Shown here: one piece after another, positions 18,819-28,258 of the stretch
Layout: every line of letters begins with the position of its first letter
Numbering within the stretch: the first letter of the stretch is position 1
Source of the DNA: an uncultured Verrucomicrobiota bacterium
GTDB taxonomy: Bacteria > Verrucomicrobiota > Verrucomicrobiia > Limisphaerales > AAA164-E04
NCBI GenBank assembly: GCA_913061285.1
Contig: CAJXVR010000012.1
Location: 1-48,798, forward strand
DNA length: 48,798 nucleotides
Direction: 5' to 3'
The notes under the pieces: generated by a model
What the model was told of the DNA's origin: nothing
The model's input: the letters and a program-made list of their open reading frames with translations, nothing else
The model's database searches: none
Position numbers and translations under genes: made by a program

Positions 18819-20219
18819 TCACGATAGCGCGTTGGGTAGATCTTCGACGATCCAATTAGGCCGCTCCCAGCTGAGGCGATCGGCGGCAGCGCCATGTTGC
18901 CAAACGCAATACGGGAGGGCTTTTTCCAGCTGCTGCAGGTTGCGAGATTGTGCCATGAACCCTCCGATAACTCCTGCGAGAACATCACCGCTTCCTCCTT
19001 GAGCGAGTCCGGGGTTCCCGGTGGCATTGATGTGGAGTCTGCCTCTGCTGCGACCAATCAAGGTATGAGGCCCTTTTAACACGACCCAAGCGTCGGCGTA
19101 GGTATCCGATATCGTCACCAGAGCATCGCTTCGGTCTTGTTCGATCTCGTAGGTTGTGCATCGAAGAAGTCGGGCAGCTTCACCCGGGTGCGGCGTGAGG
19201 ACGCGGGCGGCAGTGCTTTCGATTGGGCCCTGCGGGAGCCAATCGAGAGCTGAGGCATCGGCTATGACGGGGATGTTAGCTGTTTTCCAGAGAGCAGACA
19301 CCTCGTGTTTGAGCTCTGGTGAGAGTGTTTCGGAGGCGAGGCCTGGGCCTACCAGGAGGGCCGAATTCTTGAGTGAAGATTTCTTTGGAGTCCAGGGACG
19401 TACCATGACCTGTTGGAGTTGCGCCGCGACGGGAATGTAGCAATCGGGCATCGTTTCTAGGGTAATGAGTCCTGGTTGGGCTCGCATGGCGGCTCTGGCA
19501 GCAAGGACGGCGGCCCCATGATAGCCCGAGCTGCCGGCAATGATTCTGAGGTGGCCGTGGCTTCCTTTGTAACCATTAGGAGTTCGCTTAGGCGGGAATG
19601 ATCGAAAATCTTGGGGTTCCGAGAAGAAGAGCTTGTTTCCATTGGGGCGGGTTGTTAGCCCGATCTCGGTCAATGGTCTGATATAGCCTACGTAGGCTCG
19701 TGCTGAGGCCTTGATCATGCCTTCCTTTGGCGCTCCAATGGTGAGGGTGTAGTCCGCGTGAATGGCGTTCCCCATTGGTATTCCCGTTTGGGCATCGAGA
19801 CCCGATGGAACATCGATACTAATGATGGCCGCCGAGCTTCGGTTGATTCGCTCGATTAGTTTGGCCCATGGAGCCGTGAGAGGGCGGCTCAATCCGATTC
19901 CGAAGAGGCAGTCCAAGACTAAATCGGGATTCGCGTCGAGTGACTCGATGACTGCAGGCGTGCTCCCAAGTGGATCTGCGACGTCAATAACTTGTGTCTC
20001 TAATGCGGCAAGGTTATTGGCTGCTGCTCGTCCATCATCGCCGTTGTGGCCTTTGCCGGCGAGAATGAGGATTCGCTTTGCGGATCCGAAATGCCGACGG
20101 ATCCAGGTGGCAATTGATTCCCCAACGAGGGCGATGACTTCCGCTTCTGTGGTGCCTTGCTGCCACGTGGCTTGTTCCCACGCTCGCATCGTTTCCACAC
20201 TGACCACGGGGATTGCCAT
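18819..20219 (-). CDS. nnr: Bifunctional NAD(P)H-hydrate epimerase / ADP-dependent dehydratase
   Basis: A 466-residue fusion repairing damaged NAD(P)HX. The N-terminal YjeF_N epimerase domain (1 to about 210) shows ILAGKGHNGDDGRAAANNL and the IDVPSGLDAQTG segment. The C-terminal ribokinase-like dehydratase domain (about 220-466) shows GYKGSHGHLRIIAGSSGYHGA and the catalytic NPGLAQGGSGDVLAGVIGG. Both domains keep their catalytic motifs. It is upstream of the membrane-protein gene on the same strand. Confidence 0.94.
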   Translation of the reverse strand: MAIPVVSVETMRAWEQATWQQGTTEAEVIALVGESIATWIRRHFGSAKRILILAGKGHNGDDGRAAANNLAALETQVIDVADPLGSTPAVIESLDANPDLVLDCLFGIGLSRPLTAPWAKLIERINRSSAAIISIDVPSGLDAQTGIPMGNAIHADYTLTIGAPKEGMIKASARAYVGYIRPLTEIGLTTRPNGNKLFFSEPQDFRSFPPKRTPNGYKGSHGHLRIIAGSSGYHGAAVLAARAAMRAQPGLITLETMPDCYIPVAAQLQQVMVRPWTPKKSSLKNSALLVGPGLASETLSPELKHEVSALWKTANIPVIADASALDWLPQGPIESTAARVLTPHPGEAARLLRCTTYEIEQDRSDALVTISDTYADAWVVLKGPHTLIGRSRGRLHINATGNPGLAQGGSGDVLAGVIGGFMAQSRNLQQLEKALPYCVWQHGAAADRLSWERPNWIVEDLPNALS

Positions 20220-20262
20220 ACAATCGCTTCCTTATTCTTCCCTAGAATTGAGGTGCCGAAAA

Positions 20263-21249
20263 TCAGGCTGATACATTTGGGTAGAGTTCCGAGACATAAT
20301 CGCCATAGCCGTTGTAGAGCTGGGTCTTAACGCGTGATCCGGTATCAATCATTCGCTCGGTCGCTTGCGACCATCGTGGATGAGGGACGGCAGGGTTGAC
20401 GTTGGATTCGAAGGGATACTCTACTGCAGACAAGGTCTCCCAAAAGGTTTTTGGTTGGTTCTCGACGAATTCGATTCGAACGACCGACTTGATACTTTTG
20501 TAGCCGTATTTCCAGGGGACAACGATTCGAAGCGGGGCTCCGTGTTGTTTCGGAAGGGGTTTTCCGTAAATTCCTGTCGCCACAAAGGTGAGTGGATTCA
20601 TGGCCTCCGCCATCGTTAATCCTTCAAAGTAAGGCCATGGATAGCTGAGGTCGCTCATTCCTGGGGCTTGGTCTCGTCTGCTGAAGGTCTCGAAGCGCAC
20701 GTATTTTGCCTCGGGCCAAAGTTCGGAGCGTTCGATCAGTTTTCTTAACGGAAATCCGGTCCAGGGAACAACCATAGCCCAGGCTTCGACACATCTGAAC
20801 CGATACACTCGTTCCTCGAGATCCATCGACTCAATGAGTTCGCGAGCGTCAATCTTGTATTGCGTCTCAATGTTTCCTCCGATTTCGATCTCCCATGGTG
20901 CGGTCGTAAACTGATCCACCATCTTGTGGACACGATCTTTGACGGTCGTGAATTCGAAGAAGTTGTTGTAGGTCGCCGCAGTTCTCTCGTTGGTCAATGT
21001 CCAGCCCGGGTTGAACGAGTCGCTCCGCGGATGCGGGTAGCCTTTTCCATAAACGTCTTGATCGGGGCCCGTCGCCTGAATGTAGCCGGTGGGTTCTGAG
21101 TCGGTGCATCCGGCAAGGGTTGCCGCTGCAATGCTGGTTCCAGAGTAACCGAGTGTTTTGAGAAACTCCCGTCGGTTGGTGTAGGCGGACTCTGGCGTGA
21201 TATCTCGTTCTGAGATCCTCCATGCGGGGCGCCTAATGATGTTAGCCAT
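20263..21249 (-). CDS. msrP: Protein-methionine-sulfoxide reductase catalytic subunit MsrP
   Basis: A 328-residue periplasmic molybdopterin enzyme that repairs oxidised methionine in envelope proteins. It carries a Tat signal (TNRREFLKTLG, R26-R27), the molybdenum ligand C153 in RFRCVEAW, and conserved pterin-binding segments (GAPLRIVVPWKYGYKSIKS, NPAVPHPRWSQATER). The length matches the family. The heme-containing partner MsrQ, usually adjacent, is not in this neighbourhood, so electrons must come from elsewhere or from a distant msrQ. Confidence 0.93.
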   Translation of the reverse strand: MANIIRRPAWRISERDITPESAYTNRREFLKTLGYSGTSIAAATLAGCTDSEPTGYIQATGPDQDVYGKGYPHPRSDSFNPGWTLTNERTAATYNNFFEFTTVKDRVHKMVDQFTTAPWEIEIGGNIETQYKIDARELIESMDLEERVYRFRCVEAWAMVVPWTGFPLRKLIERSELWPEAKYVRFETFSRRDQAPGMSDLSYPWPYFEGLTMAEAMNPLTFVATGIYGKPLPKQHGAPLRIVVPWKYGYKSIKSVVRIEFVENQPKTFWETLSAVEYPFESNVNPAVPHPRWSQATERMIDTGSRVKTQLYNGYGDYVSELYPNVSA

Positions 21250-21383
21250 GTTGAAAGGATGCCGTAATCAGGTTTGTATTCCATTAAAAAACATCGGTCT
21301 TGAATCATTCATTGCGTTCGGCAGACTTTTCGAACTTCTAGTAATGTCACGCAAGAGTTAAGAATGAAGCGAATGATCGAGCC

Positions 21384-21836
21384 ATGCGGGTAGTTTTACA
21401 GCGAGTTAGTGAAGCGTCTGTGAGCATTGGCGGATGCGTTCAGTCAGAGATCCACCGAGGATTGTTGTTACTCGTAGGTATCGTCGAAGAGGATACGAAT
21501 GAAGATATTGAGTGGCTGGTAAGAAAGATCGTTCAGATGCGAATTTTCTCTGATGACGCAGGAAAGATGAATTGCTCTTTGTCTGATGTGGAGGGAGAGC
21601 TCTTGGTGGTCAGTCAATTTACCTTGCATGCAAGTACCAAAAAGGGCAATCGACCTTCTTTTACCCGTGCCGCGGGACCGTCGGTGGCAATCCCTCTCTA
21701 TGAACATTTGATTGAACATTTTGAGCAGACACTCGGACGGTCTATTAAGACGGGTACGTTCGGGGCGGATATGCAGGTCCGCCTTCTCAACGATGGTCCG
21801 GTAACGATTGTGATCGACTCGAAACATCGCGATTAA
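21384..21836 (+). CDS. dtd: D-aminoacyl-tRNA deacylase
   Basis: A 150-residue homodimeric editing enzyme that hydrolyses D-amino acids from tRNA. Motifs [15 protein letters not shown] at the start, [17 protein letters not shown] (S-Q-x-T catalytic region) and the [10 protein letters not shown] end (cross-subunit Gly-cisPro type loop) are all present. It runs into the metallophosphoesterase gene with a one-base overlap or a 20-base gap, depending on the start of that gene. Confidence 0.96.
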   Translation: MRVVLQRVSEASVSIGGCVQSEIHRGLLLLVGIVEEDTNEDIEWLVRKIVQMRIFSDDAGKMNCSLSDVEGELLVVSQFTLHASTKKGNRPSFTRAAGPSVAIPLYEHLIEHFEQTLGRSIKTGTFGADMQVRLLNDGPVTIVIDSKHRD

Positions 21837-21856
21837 TGGTTTCGTTAAGGGGAGAC

Positions 21857-22708
21857 ATGCGTGTTGTTGCAATATCTGATCTTCACATCGACATCGCCGA
21901 GAACCGGGATTGGTTGGCACATCTTTGTGATCAGGCGCATGATGATGAGATCCTGATTCTCGCTGGGGATCTTGCCTCGAAGCTGAGCCGGATTGAGTCT
22001 GGTTTGGCGTTGCTTGCACGCAGCTATTCACAGGTCTTCTTCGTTCCCGGGAATCATGATCTCTGGGTGGAGGCACGGGAGCCGACTGATTCGCTTCAAA
22101 GGTTTCGAGAGATTCAATCGATCTGCTCTACCCACGGCGTCGCAATGAGATCAAGAGACATCCTTGGTGAAAAAGGGCATCGGGTCGTATCGATTTCACC
22201 TCTTCTTTCATGGTATTGTGAACCGGATGAAGGTGACTTGAGTTTGTTTCTCTCCAAACCGGGGGAGGACGAGTCGCTCGCTATGTGGGCGGATCGAGTT
22301 CGAATTCGTTGGCCGGATTCCCTCCTGTCTCCTGCAAGCTATTTTCTTGGTCTTAACGCTATCAATGAGGCGGAAGACCGAGACATTCCAATTATCTCCT
22401 TCAGTCATTTCCTGCCTCGGCAGGAATTGATTTTCAGTTCGAGTCGCGATCGTGTTCCGTTTGGAGGACGGGGCGGGGATCGGGCGCCTCGCTTTAATTT
22501 TAGTCGGGTTGCTGGAACGGTTGGGATCGAGCGTCAATTGAGAATGCTTGGATCCAGTGTTCATATTCATGGGCATCAACATCGGAATCGGGACCGGATG
22601 ATTGACGGTGTGCGTTACGTTTCGCATTGTCTGGGCTATCCTCAAGAGAGAGCGGCAGCTGGGATCTCCGCAAAGGACGTGAAGCCGGTTGAGGTATTCC
22701 ATTATTGA
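21857..22708 (+). CDS. Calcineurin-like metallophosphoesterase
   Basis: A 283-residue phosphoesterase. Metal-binding motifs: ISDLHID (motif I D-x-H), AGDLASK (motif II GD), GNHDLW (motif III GNHD), and late GHQHRN (motif V). Most of the insert region is unlike standard families. An upstream ATG at 21836 (TAATG with the dtd stop) is possible, but the ATG at 21857 has AAGGGGAG ahead and gives the expected short lead into the first strand. The substrate is unknown. Confidence 0.86.
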   Translation: MRVVAISDLHIDIAENRDWLAHLCDQAHDDEILILAGDLASKLSRIESGLALLARSYSQVFFVPGNHDLWVEAREPTDSLQRFREIQSICSTHGVAMRSRDILGEKGHRVVSISPLLSWYCEPDEGDLSLFLSKPGEDESLAMWADRVRIRWPDSLLSPASYFLGLNAINEAEDRDIPIISFSHFLPRQELIFSSSRDRVPFGGRGGDRAPRFNFSRVAGTVGIERQLRMLGSSVHIHGHQHRNRDRMIDGVRYVSHCLGYPQERAAAGISAKDVKPVEVFHY

Positions 22709-23652
22709 TGAACGAGAAACGAGACGAAACGGAGACGTCGGTCGGTGACGCAGTTGAGCGCTGTTGTCCAAGCTGTGGCTCAAAGCGATCGCGCTTGATT
22801 TGGACGAAGGGCTCGCTGCGTGTCGTCGGGTGTTTGTCCTGCGATCTATACTATGCCAATCCGGTTGAAGCCGATCTGGCCTCTGGGAAGTTTTATGATC
22901 GTCTTGGCGTTCCGTTTTATTTGTCTCCCAACAAGCTGGAAAGTGACTACGCCCCCGTTCGGTTCAGACGGGAGATCGGCTTGTTCCGGAAATATTGCCA
23001 TCGAGGATCCGTCCTTGATGTGGGCTGTTCAACCGGGGCGTTCTTATACCGTTTGGGTGCGCTTGGATGCTATGACGGTATTGGCATGGATGTGACTGGC
23101 CCAGCACTAGACCATGCGGAATCAAAAGGAGTGAACGTGGTCCGCGAGTCGTTCCTTGAATATCCTTTTGGCGACCGCAAATTTAGGGCGGTGACATTCT
23201 GGGCTGTCGTTGAGCACCTGACGGATCCTCTTCCCTTCTTGAAGAAGGCGTTTGAACTCTTGGAACCAGGGGGGCACTGCTTCGTTCTGGTTCCGAACCG
23301 ATTGAGTCTTGCTACCCGAATTCTTGGGGCGCGATATCGGTATGTGATGCCGGATCACGTGAATTACTTTTCGCGTCGAACCTTGATCGAATTTGTTGAA
23401 CGGGTCCCGGGGTTTCAAGTAGTTGATGTGACGACGATGAAGTTTAATCCGATCGTTATTCTGCAAGACTTAAGACGGAGCGATGATCGAGTGCCTGATG
23501 AAGAGCGAGCGGCCTTGTTAAAACGCACGACGAAATGGAAGCAGTCTCCGTGGTTGACACCAATTCGGTGGTGCTATGACGGACTCGAGTGGGGGTTGAG
23601 CCAGGTGGGGTTGGCCGACAATTTGCTCCTGATTGCTAGAAAAGAACCTTGA
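22708..23652 (+). CDS. SAM-dependent methyltransferase with N-terminal zinc ribbon
   Basis: A 314-residue protein. The N-terminus holds a CPSCGS...CLSC zinc ribbon (about residues 17-45). The class I methyltransferase core follows (SVLDVGCSTGAFL motif I; WAVVEHLTDP). This layout matches a family often found with glycan or lipid biosynthesis genes, where sugars or small molecules are methylated. The start ATG overlaps the metallophosphoesterase stop by one base (TGATG), indicating coupling. Confidence 0.85.
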   Translation: MNEKRDETETSVGDAVERCCPSCGSKRSRLIWTKGSLRVVGCLSCDLYYANPVEADLASGKFYDRLGVPFYLSPNKLESDYAPVRFRREIGLFRKYCHRGSVLDVGCSTGAFLYRLGALGCYDGIGMDVTGPALDHAESKGVNVVRESFLEYPFGDRKFRAVTFWAVVEHLTDPLPFLKKAFELLEPGGHCFVLVPNRLSLATRILGARYRYVMPDHVNYFSRRTLIEFVERVPGFQVVDVTTMKFNPIVILQDLRRSDDRVPDEERAALLKRTTKWKQSPWLTPIRWCYDGLEWGLSQVGLADNLLLIARKEP

Positions 23653-23685
23653 GAGAGCAGAACTAACAACAAGGCAGAACATCGT

Positions 23686-25113
23686 ATGAGCGTGCTCCGG
23701 AAACTTTGGAATTCAGGAAGAAAAGTAACTTGCCTCTGGTTTGTCCTGGTAGCGATCGTAGCGCAAGGGAAAACGCCCAATGTGCTGTTCATCGCGGTGG
23801 ATGATCTCCGGCCTGAGCTTGGGTGCTATGGTAAGGCTCATATTCACTCTCCCAATATTGATGCCTTGGCCTCGTCGGGGACGCTGTTTCGGAGGGCGTA
23901 TTGTATGGTTCCGACTTGTGGTGCGTCTCGTGCCTCATTGATGACAGGCCTCCGGCCGGCTCGGAATCGCTTCGTCAATTATTTGACTTGGGCGGATCGC
24001 GATGCCCCGGGAATCGATACGATGAATACTCATTTTAAGACTCATGGCTATCGGACCGTTTCGTTGGGGAAGGTGTATCATCAAATTCGTGATAGCATTG
24101 ATGGGTGGAGTGAGCCGCCATGGCGACCACGGGCTGTTTCGCACTATGCGGATCTAGAGAACCAGCGTCTCCATGCTGAGAATGGTAAGAAAGAGAAAAA
24201 GCCCACGCGTGGGCCTGCCTTTGAATCTGCCGATGTTGCCGACAACCAATACAGTGATGGGAAGATTGCGGATCGGGCAGTCGAAACGTTGAGACAGTTG
24301 AAAGCTGGTGAGGAGCCGTTCTTTCTCGCGGTAGGATTCTTGAAACCTCATCTTCCCTTTGTTGCTCCGAAACGATATTGGGACTTATACCCAGAAGAGA
24401 CGGTCAATGTTCCCGAAAACTATTTTCCCCCTGCCAACGCTCCTTCGGGTGCGGTGCATGCTTTTGGTGAGTTGCGGTCGTATCACGGGATTCCGAACAC
24501 AGGTCTTCTTGATGTGACGCAGGCACGGGAATTGATTCGAGGTTACTATGCCTGTGTGAGCTACACAGATGCTCAGATAGGAAGAGTACTCGGTGAATTG
24601 GAACGTTTAGGGCTCGAGAAGGATACCCTTGTTGTCCTTTGGGGGGATCACGGATGGAACCTTGGTGAGCATACCATGTGGTGCAAACATTCTACTTTTG
24701 AAACGTCGATGCATGCTCCGTTGATTGTAAGAGCGCCTGGGTTTCCAGCAGGGCAATCGACCGACGCTTTAACGGAGTTTATCGATATTTACCCAAGTCT
24801 CTGCGAGCTCGCCGGCTTGCCTCTGCCGGAGCATCTTCAAGGACGAAGTTTCAGACCGCTCCTTCGAGAGCCTGATCTCGAATGGAAGCCTGCTGCGATC
24901 GGGCGCTACAAGAATGGAGATACGATTAGGACCGATCGCTATCGGTTTACCCAGTATTGGTCACCCAATCTCAGTCTGGAGAGTCGGATGCTCTATGATC
25001 ACGCGATTGATGGTGACGAAAATATCAACATTAGCGAGCAACCTGGAGGCGAGGCCCCTGCAAGCGAGTTGTTTGAGCGTCTCTTACTTGGGATGGGGCA
25101 GGCGAGTCCGTAG
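23686..25113 (+). CDS. Secreted sulfatase, iduronate-2-sulfatase-like
   Basis: A 475-residue type I sulfatase with a signal peptide (about 1-27). The formylglycine motif is C78-G-A-S-R (PTCGASRASL), a Cys-type site needing an anaerobic or aerobic FGly-generating enzyme. Metal-binding residues are visible at FIAVDDLRPELG and LWGDHGWNLGEH. The WADRDAPGID and KPHLPFVAPKRY segments resemble iduronate sulfatases. The likely role is desulfation of host or algal sulfated glycans in the periplasm or outside the cell. Confidence 0.92.
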   Translation: MSVLRKLWNSGRKVTCLWFVLVAIVAQGKTPNVLFIAVDDLRPELGCYGKAHIHSPNIDALASSGTLFRRAYCMVPTCGASRASLMTGLRPARNRFVNYLTWADRDAPGIDTMNTHFKTHGYRTVSLGKVYHQIRDSIDGWSEPPWRPRAVSHYADLENQRLHAENGKKEKKPTRGPAFESADVADNQYSDGKIADRAVETLRQLKAGEEPFFLAVGFLKPHLPFVAPKRYWDLYPEETVNVPENYFPPANAPSGAVHAFGELRSYHGIPNTGLLDVTQARELIRGYYACVSYTDAQIGRVLGELERLGLEKDTLVVLWGDHGWNLGEHTMWCKHSTFETSMHAPLIVRAPGFPAGQSTDALTEFIDIYPSLCELAGLPLPEHLQGRSFRPLLREPDLEWKPAAIGRYKNGDTIRTDRYRFTQYWSPNLSLESRMLYDHAIDGDENINISEQPGGEAPASELFERLLLGMGQASP

Positions 25114-25141
25114 TGGGCGGAGTATTCCTTGATGGAGTGGA

Positions 25142-26479
25142 TCACAATTCCTTGATGTAGATTCCCGCGAACTCAATGGGATCTCCATGATGTTGCAGCG
25201 CTATTGGGCCTTCGAGTGGGATTCCCGGGAGCTGGGCGTCGTCTATGACAGTTGTGTTGTTGAGGGCGACTGTGAGCCGATCTCCCTTCATGGTAATGAT
25301 GAAGCGATTCCATTGCCCAATGGGGTTGTCGGCGGCACTCGTCGGTGTCACGCCGGATCGAGTTTTTGCTGATTGCTTAGGGTCGTTTCGATAGCCATAG
25401 ACTTCTCCTGAACCGATTGGCCAGGTCCACATATTGACTTGGCTCTTGCTATTGCCTCGGAGGTAAATTCCACTGTCCCCTGGATACTGAACCTCAACCG
25501 TTTCTTTTTCGCCGCTCTGATTCAACTTATAATCGCCATTGGGTAAGATAACAGGGACGGAGCGCTTGGTTCCTTTTGTTGGCCAGCGCCAATCGCAGAT
25601 CATTACGAAATCCCGGTAGCTCTTTTCCGTCCAGAGATTCTTCTCTGCCGCCTGGCTCTTGCCGTCGTAGGTGAGTTTCCAGTCACTAGCTTTCCAGTGG
25701 TCCTCACTACCAGTGGGAACCTTCCAGCCGGCCAGATTGACACCGTTGTAGATCGATTTGAAGCCGTCATCGAGCGGAGCGACTTCGTTGGACGTTGGGT
25801 TTGTGGATGGGAGTTCCTTGATTCGGATATTTCGATAGTCGACCACACCTCCCTCTGATTCGAGGGCGATGTAACCTTTGCGGTAGAGACAGTTTTTCCC
25901 GCCAGAGACTTCCTTGCCGTTGACAGCTAGTTTGACGACTCCGTCGTTGCAAGTGACCCGATAGTGGTTCCATTCCGGGGTGCCATTGGATCGCATCTCT
26001 GATGGGAAACTTCGATCACCGCGGCTGGGAGAATCCGGAATCATTTTTGACCCATGGATGGGGAAGATATCACCGTGTGTCGTGAACCAATCCGATTTTC
26101 CGTAAGCATGGTCGAGAATCTGAATCTCAATGGCTCGAAGAAAAGGGACGCCTGGGGCTGAGATAGGTCCCGCCCAGACGAAGAGCCCCGCATTGCCGCC
26201 CGGTTTCAGATGGCGCCATTCAAGTTCGAGAACAAAGTTTTCGTATTGTCGAGTCGTGCGTAGCTCACCTGTTGGTATGCCGGTGCAGTGAATCATGCCA
26301 TCAACTACGGTCCATGTGCTGCTGTCACAGTTGACATTTACCCAGCCGTCGAGTGAGGTGCCATCAAAGAGAGGCTTGAAGACCTCATCGGCATCGGCGC
26401 GGGACTGAGTCGCCAGGGAGACTGTGAGAATGACAATCGAGTTGGTGAGGAATCTTGAGAAATGAGACGGTCGTTGCAT
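25142..26479 (-). CDS. Secreted protein with two DUF1080 (3-keto-disaccharide hydrolase) domains
   Basis: A 445-residue protein with a signal peptide (1 to about 30) and two tandem concanavalin-like DUF1080 domains, about 33-210 (FKPLFDGTSLDGWVN) and about 240-445 (FKSIYNGVNLAGWK). The family includes 3-keto-disaccharide hydrolases but many members are uncharacterised. It faces the sulfatase gene with only 28 bases between the stops. The neighbouring sulfatase and esterase suggest a glycan-degrading role. Confidence 0.87.
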   Translation of the reverse strand: MQRPSHFSRFLTNSIVILTVSLATQSRADADEVFKPLFDGTSLDGWVNVNCDSSTWTVVDGMIHCTGIPTGELRTTRQYENFVLELEWRHLKPGGNAGLFVWAGPISAPGVPFLRAIEIQILDHAYGKSDWFTTHGDIFPIHGSKMIPDSPSRGDRSFPSEMRSNGTPEWNHYRVTCNDGVVKLAVNGKEVSGGKNCLYRKGYIALESEGGVVDYRNIRIKELPSTNPTSNEVAPLDDGFKSIYNGVNLAGWKVPTGSEDHWKASDWKLTYDGKSQAAEKNLWTEKSYRDFVMICDWRWPTKGTKRSVPVILPNGDYKLNQSGEKETVEVQYPGDSGIYLRGNSKSQVNMWTWPIGSGEVYGYRNDPKQSAKTRSGVTPTSAADNPIGQWNRFIITMKGDRLTVALNNTTVIDDAQLPGIPLEGPIALQHHGDPIEFAGIYIKEL

Positions 26480-26613
26480 GACTAATAGGAAGTCTTGCTG
26501 AGTTTTGAGCCTTGAGCAAGCGCGGAGACTTTATCGAGAGAGCGGGATTGATGCGTGTTGATTAATGGGAAAGCTTTGAGTGGCTAGCGGTAGTGTTTTC
26601 TCGCTGATGATGC

Positions 26614-27195
26614 CTAGCTGGCGCTTTGAGCGTTCCGGTGAGAGAGAAGTTCTTGAGTAAAGCGATAGGTGATTCCCCACAGGAGAGGTTTTTCGGGGCC
26701 AAGGACGTCGATTGCTTCGAATCTTTGGTTACTTTTTTGGTGGGTGTACTTGGTTTGTTGTTCGGGAGCGGTGAGGTGTTTGAAAGGGATCCAGTGGGCG
26801 GATTGTACCTCGTCGCTAAACTCAAAAGAAACGGGCGGTTCTATATGGTAGGCAAATGCTGAGACTGAGACTGGGAGTGTTAGGCCCGTGAGAGTTTGAA
26901 GCGCTCCTAGGTAGGTCCCCTTCTCGAGCGAAATGCCGATTTCTTCGAGCGTTTCACGCTCTGCCGCTTGGCGAGCAGAATCATCGCAACGCTCGATTCG
27001 TCCCCCAGGGAAGGCGAGGTGTCCCGACCACGGATCGCCATTTCGTTGGCTGCGATGGATTAGGAGAAGTTCGAGCTCACCGTTTTTGGTTCGAAGAATC
27101 GCTGCGACAGCTGCTTCGACGGCTTCCTCGTTTCTTGATTGGTCGGTAGCACGCTTGGAGAGAGCTTCCTGAATATTGGTTAGGATTTCAGACAC
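26614..27195 (-). CDS. Nudix hydrolase, CoA pyrophosphatase-like
   Basis: A 193-residue Nudix enzyme. The Nudix box spans GGRIERCDDSA and AERETLEEIGI, with the E residues in place. The flanking LLIHRSQRNGDPWSGHLAFPGG segment resembles the NudL/YeaB CoA diphosphatase group. A DVLGPEKPLLWGITYRF-type tail, also typical of that group, follows near the C-terminus. It is divergent from the esterase at 27295. Confidence 0.88.
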   Translation of the reverse strand: MSEILTNIQEALSKRATDQSRNEEAVEAAVAAILRTKNGELELLLIHRSQRNGDPWSGHLAFPGGRIERCDDSARQAAERETLEEIGISLEKGTYLGALQTLTGLTLPVSVSAFAYHIEPPVSFEFSDEVQSAHWIPFKHLTAPEQQTKYTHQKSNQRFEAIDVLGPEKPLLWGITYRFTQELLSHRNAQSAS

Positions 27196-27294
27196 TGATA
27201 TTGGGTTTATCTCGATTTCGATGGAGTGAAGCGGATCCTTTGATCTGTGTCGAGAATGGCTTGACGCGATGGCTTCTGCGCTAAGAATGCGGAC

Positions 27295-28227
27295 ATGAAT
27301 CGACGCTCGAGCATCCGGAGCTGCTATCAGGCAATGGCTTGCCTCGTGCTAGCTGCCGTTCTGGGTAAGGTGGAAGCACAGTCCCTACCAAAGGAACAAC
27401 TCCTCTGGGGCAAGCGGCTAGAGGACAATCCTGTCGTATACGCCGGTGGTGAGCAGGTGCGACAAGCAAACGTTCGGGACGGTTCGCCATCGGGAAAAAA
27501 TCGGGTCTTCAGTCATGTTGCAGTGCCAACCTATACCATCCATCGTGCTCCTGACGCGGTCGCCACAGGCGTGGGGGTTGTTATCTGCCCGGGTGGGGGT
27601 TATGTCGATGTATGGTTGGACCGGGAAGGGCACGATCTAGGACTGTGGCTTGCCGAACGGGGTGTTACGGCGCTCGTATTGAAGTATCGGACCAATTCAC
27701 GGGGGGGCGACGAGAAGCGTCAATATGACTGGGAAACCTATCTTCCGGTGGTTGTTGCGGATGCCCGTGAGTCCATCGCTCTATTGCGTCGAGGGGCTGA
27801 GGAGTTGCGATTAGATCCCGAGCGGATTGGAATTGTCGGTTTCTCCGCTGGAGGCCACTTGGCGTTTAGTGCTGGGTTTGGGCTCAGCGATGAGAATGTT
27901 CCAATTACCGATACGGGAAATCCAAATTTTGTGGGACTATTCTATCCTTGGTTGTGGGAAGGGTTTGAGGATGTGGTGCGAGCACGGGGGATAAGCCCAC
28001 CAACCTTTATTATGAACGGAGGGCCGGATCAGGTGACACCCGCATCGAAAGCTGTGGATCTCTTTAAGATTCTCCTAGAGAAAAAAGTGGCTGGAGAACT
28101 CCACATCTTTGGGAAGGGAAATCATGGGTTTGATCTGGGCGATGAACGGGGGGTGTCAGTTCCACTTTGGAAGGTCAGCTTTGTTGCCTGGCTCCAAGAC
28201 TTGGGATTTTTTGATGCTCCCAACTGA
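27295..28227 (+). CDS. Secreted alpha/beta hydrolase (esterase)
   Basis: A 310-residue protein with a signal peptide (about 1-28) and an alpha/beta-hydrolase fold. The oxyanion motif CPGGGY is near residue 100, the nucleophile is S184 in GFSAGG, the acid region is NGGPDQVTP and the histidine lies in GKGNHGFDLG. It resembles the acetyl-xylan/BD-FAE carbohydrate esterases common in Verrucomicrobiota. The substrate is not established. Confidence 0.88.
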   Translation: MNRRSSIRSCYQAMACLVLAAVLGKVEAQSLPKEQLLWGKRLEDNPVVYAGGEQVRQANVRDGSPSGKNRVFSHVAVPTYTIHRAPDAVATGVGVVICPGGGYVDVWLDREGHDLGLWLAERGVTALVLKYRTNSRGGDEKRQYDWETYLPVVVADARESIALLRRGAEELRLDPERIGIVGFSAGGHLAFSAGFGLSDENVPITDTGNPNFVGLFYPWLWEGFEDVVRARGISPPTFIMNGGPDQVTPASKAVDLFKILLEKKVAGELHIFGKGNHGFDLGDERGVSVPLWKVSFVAWLQDLGFFDAPN

Positions 28228-28258
28228 TCGTTGTGGTGTGAAGAGAAGGGGAGGAATT

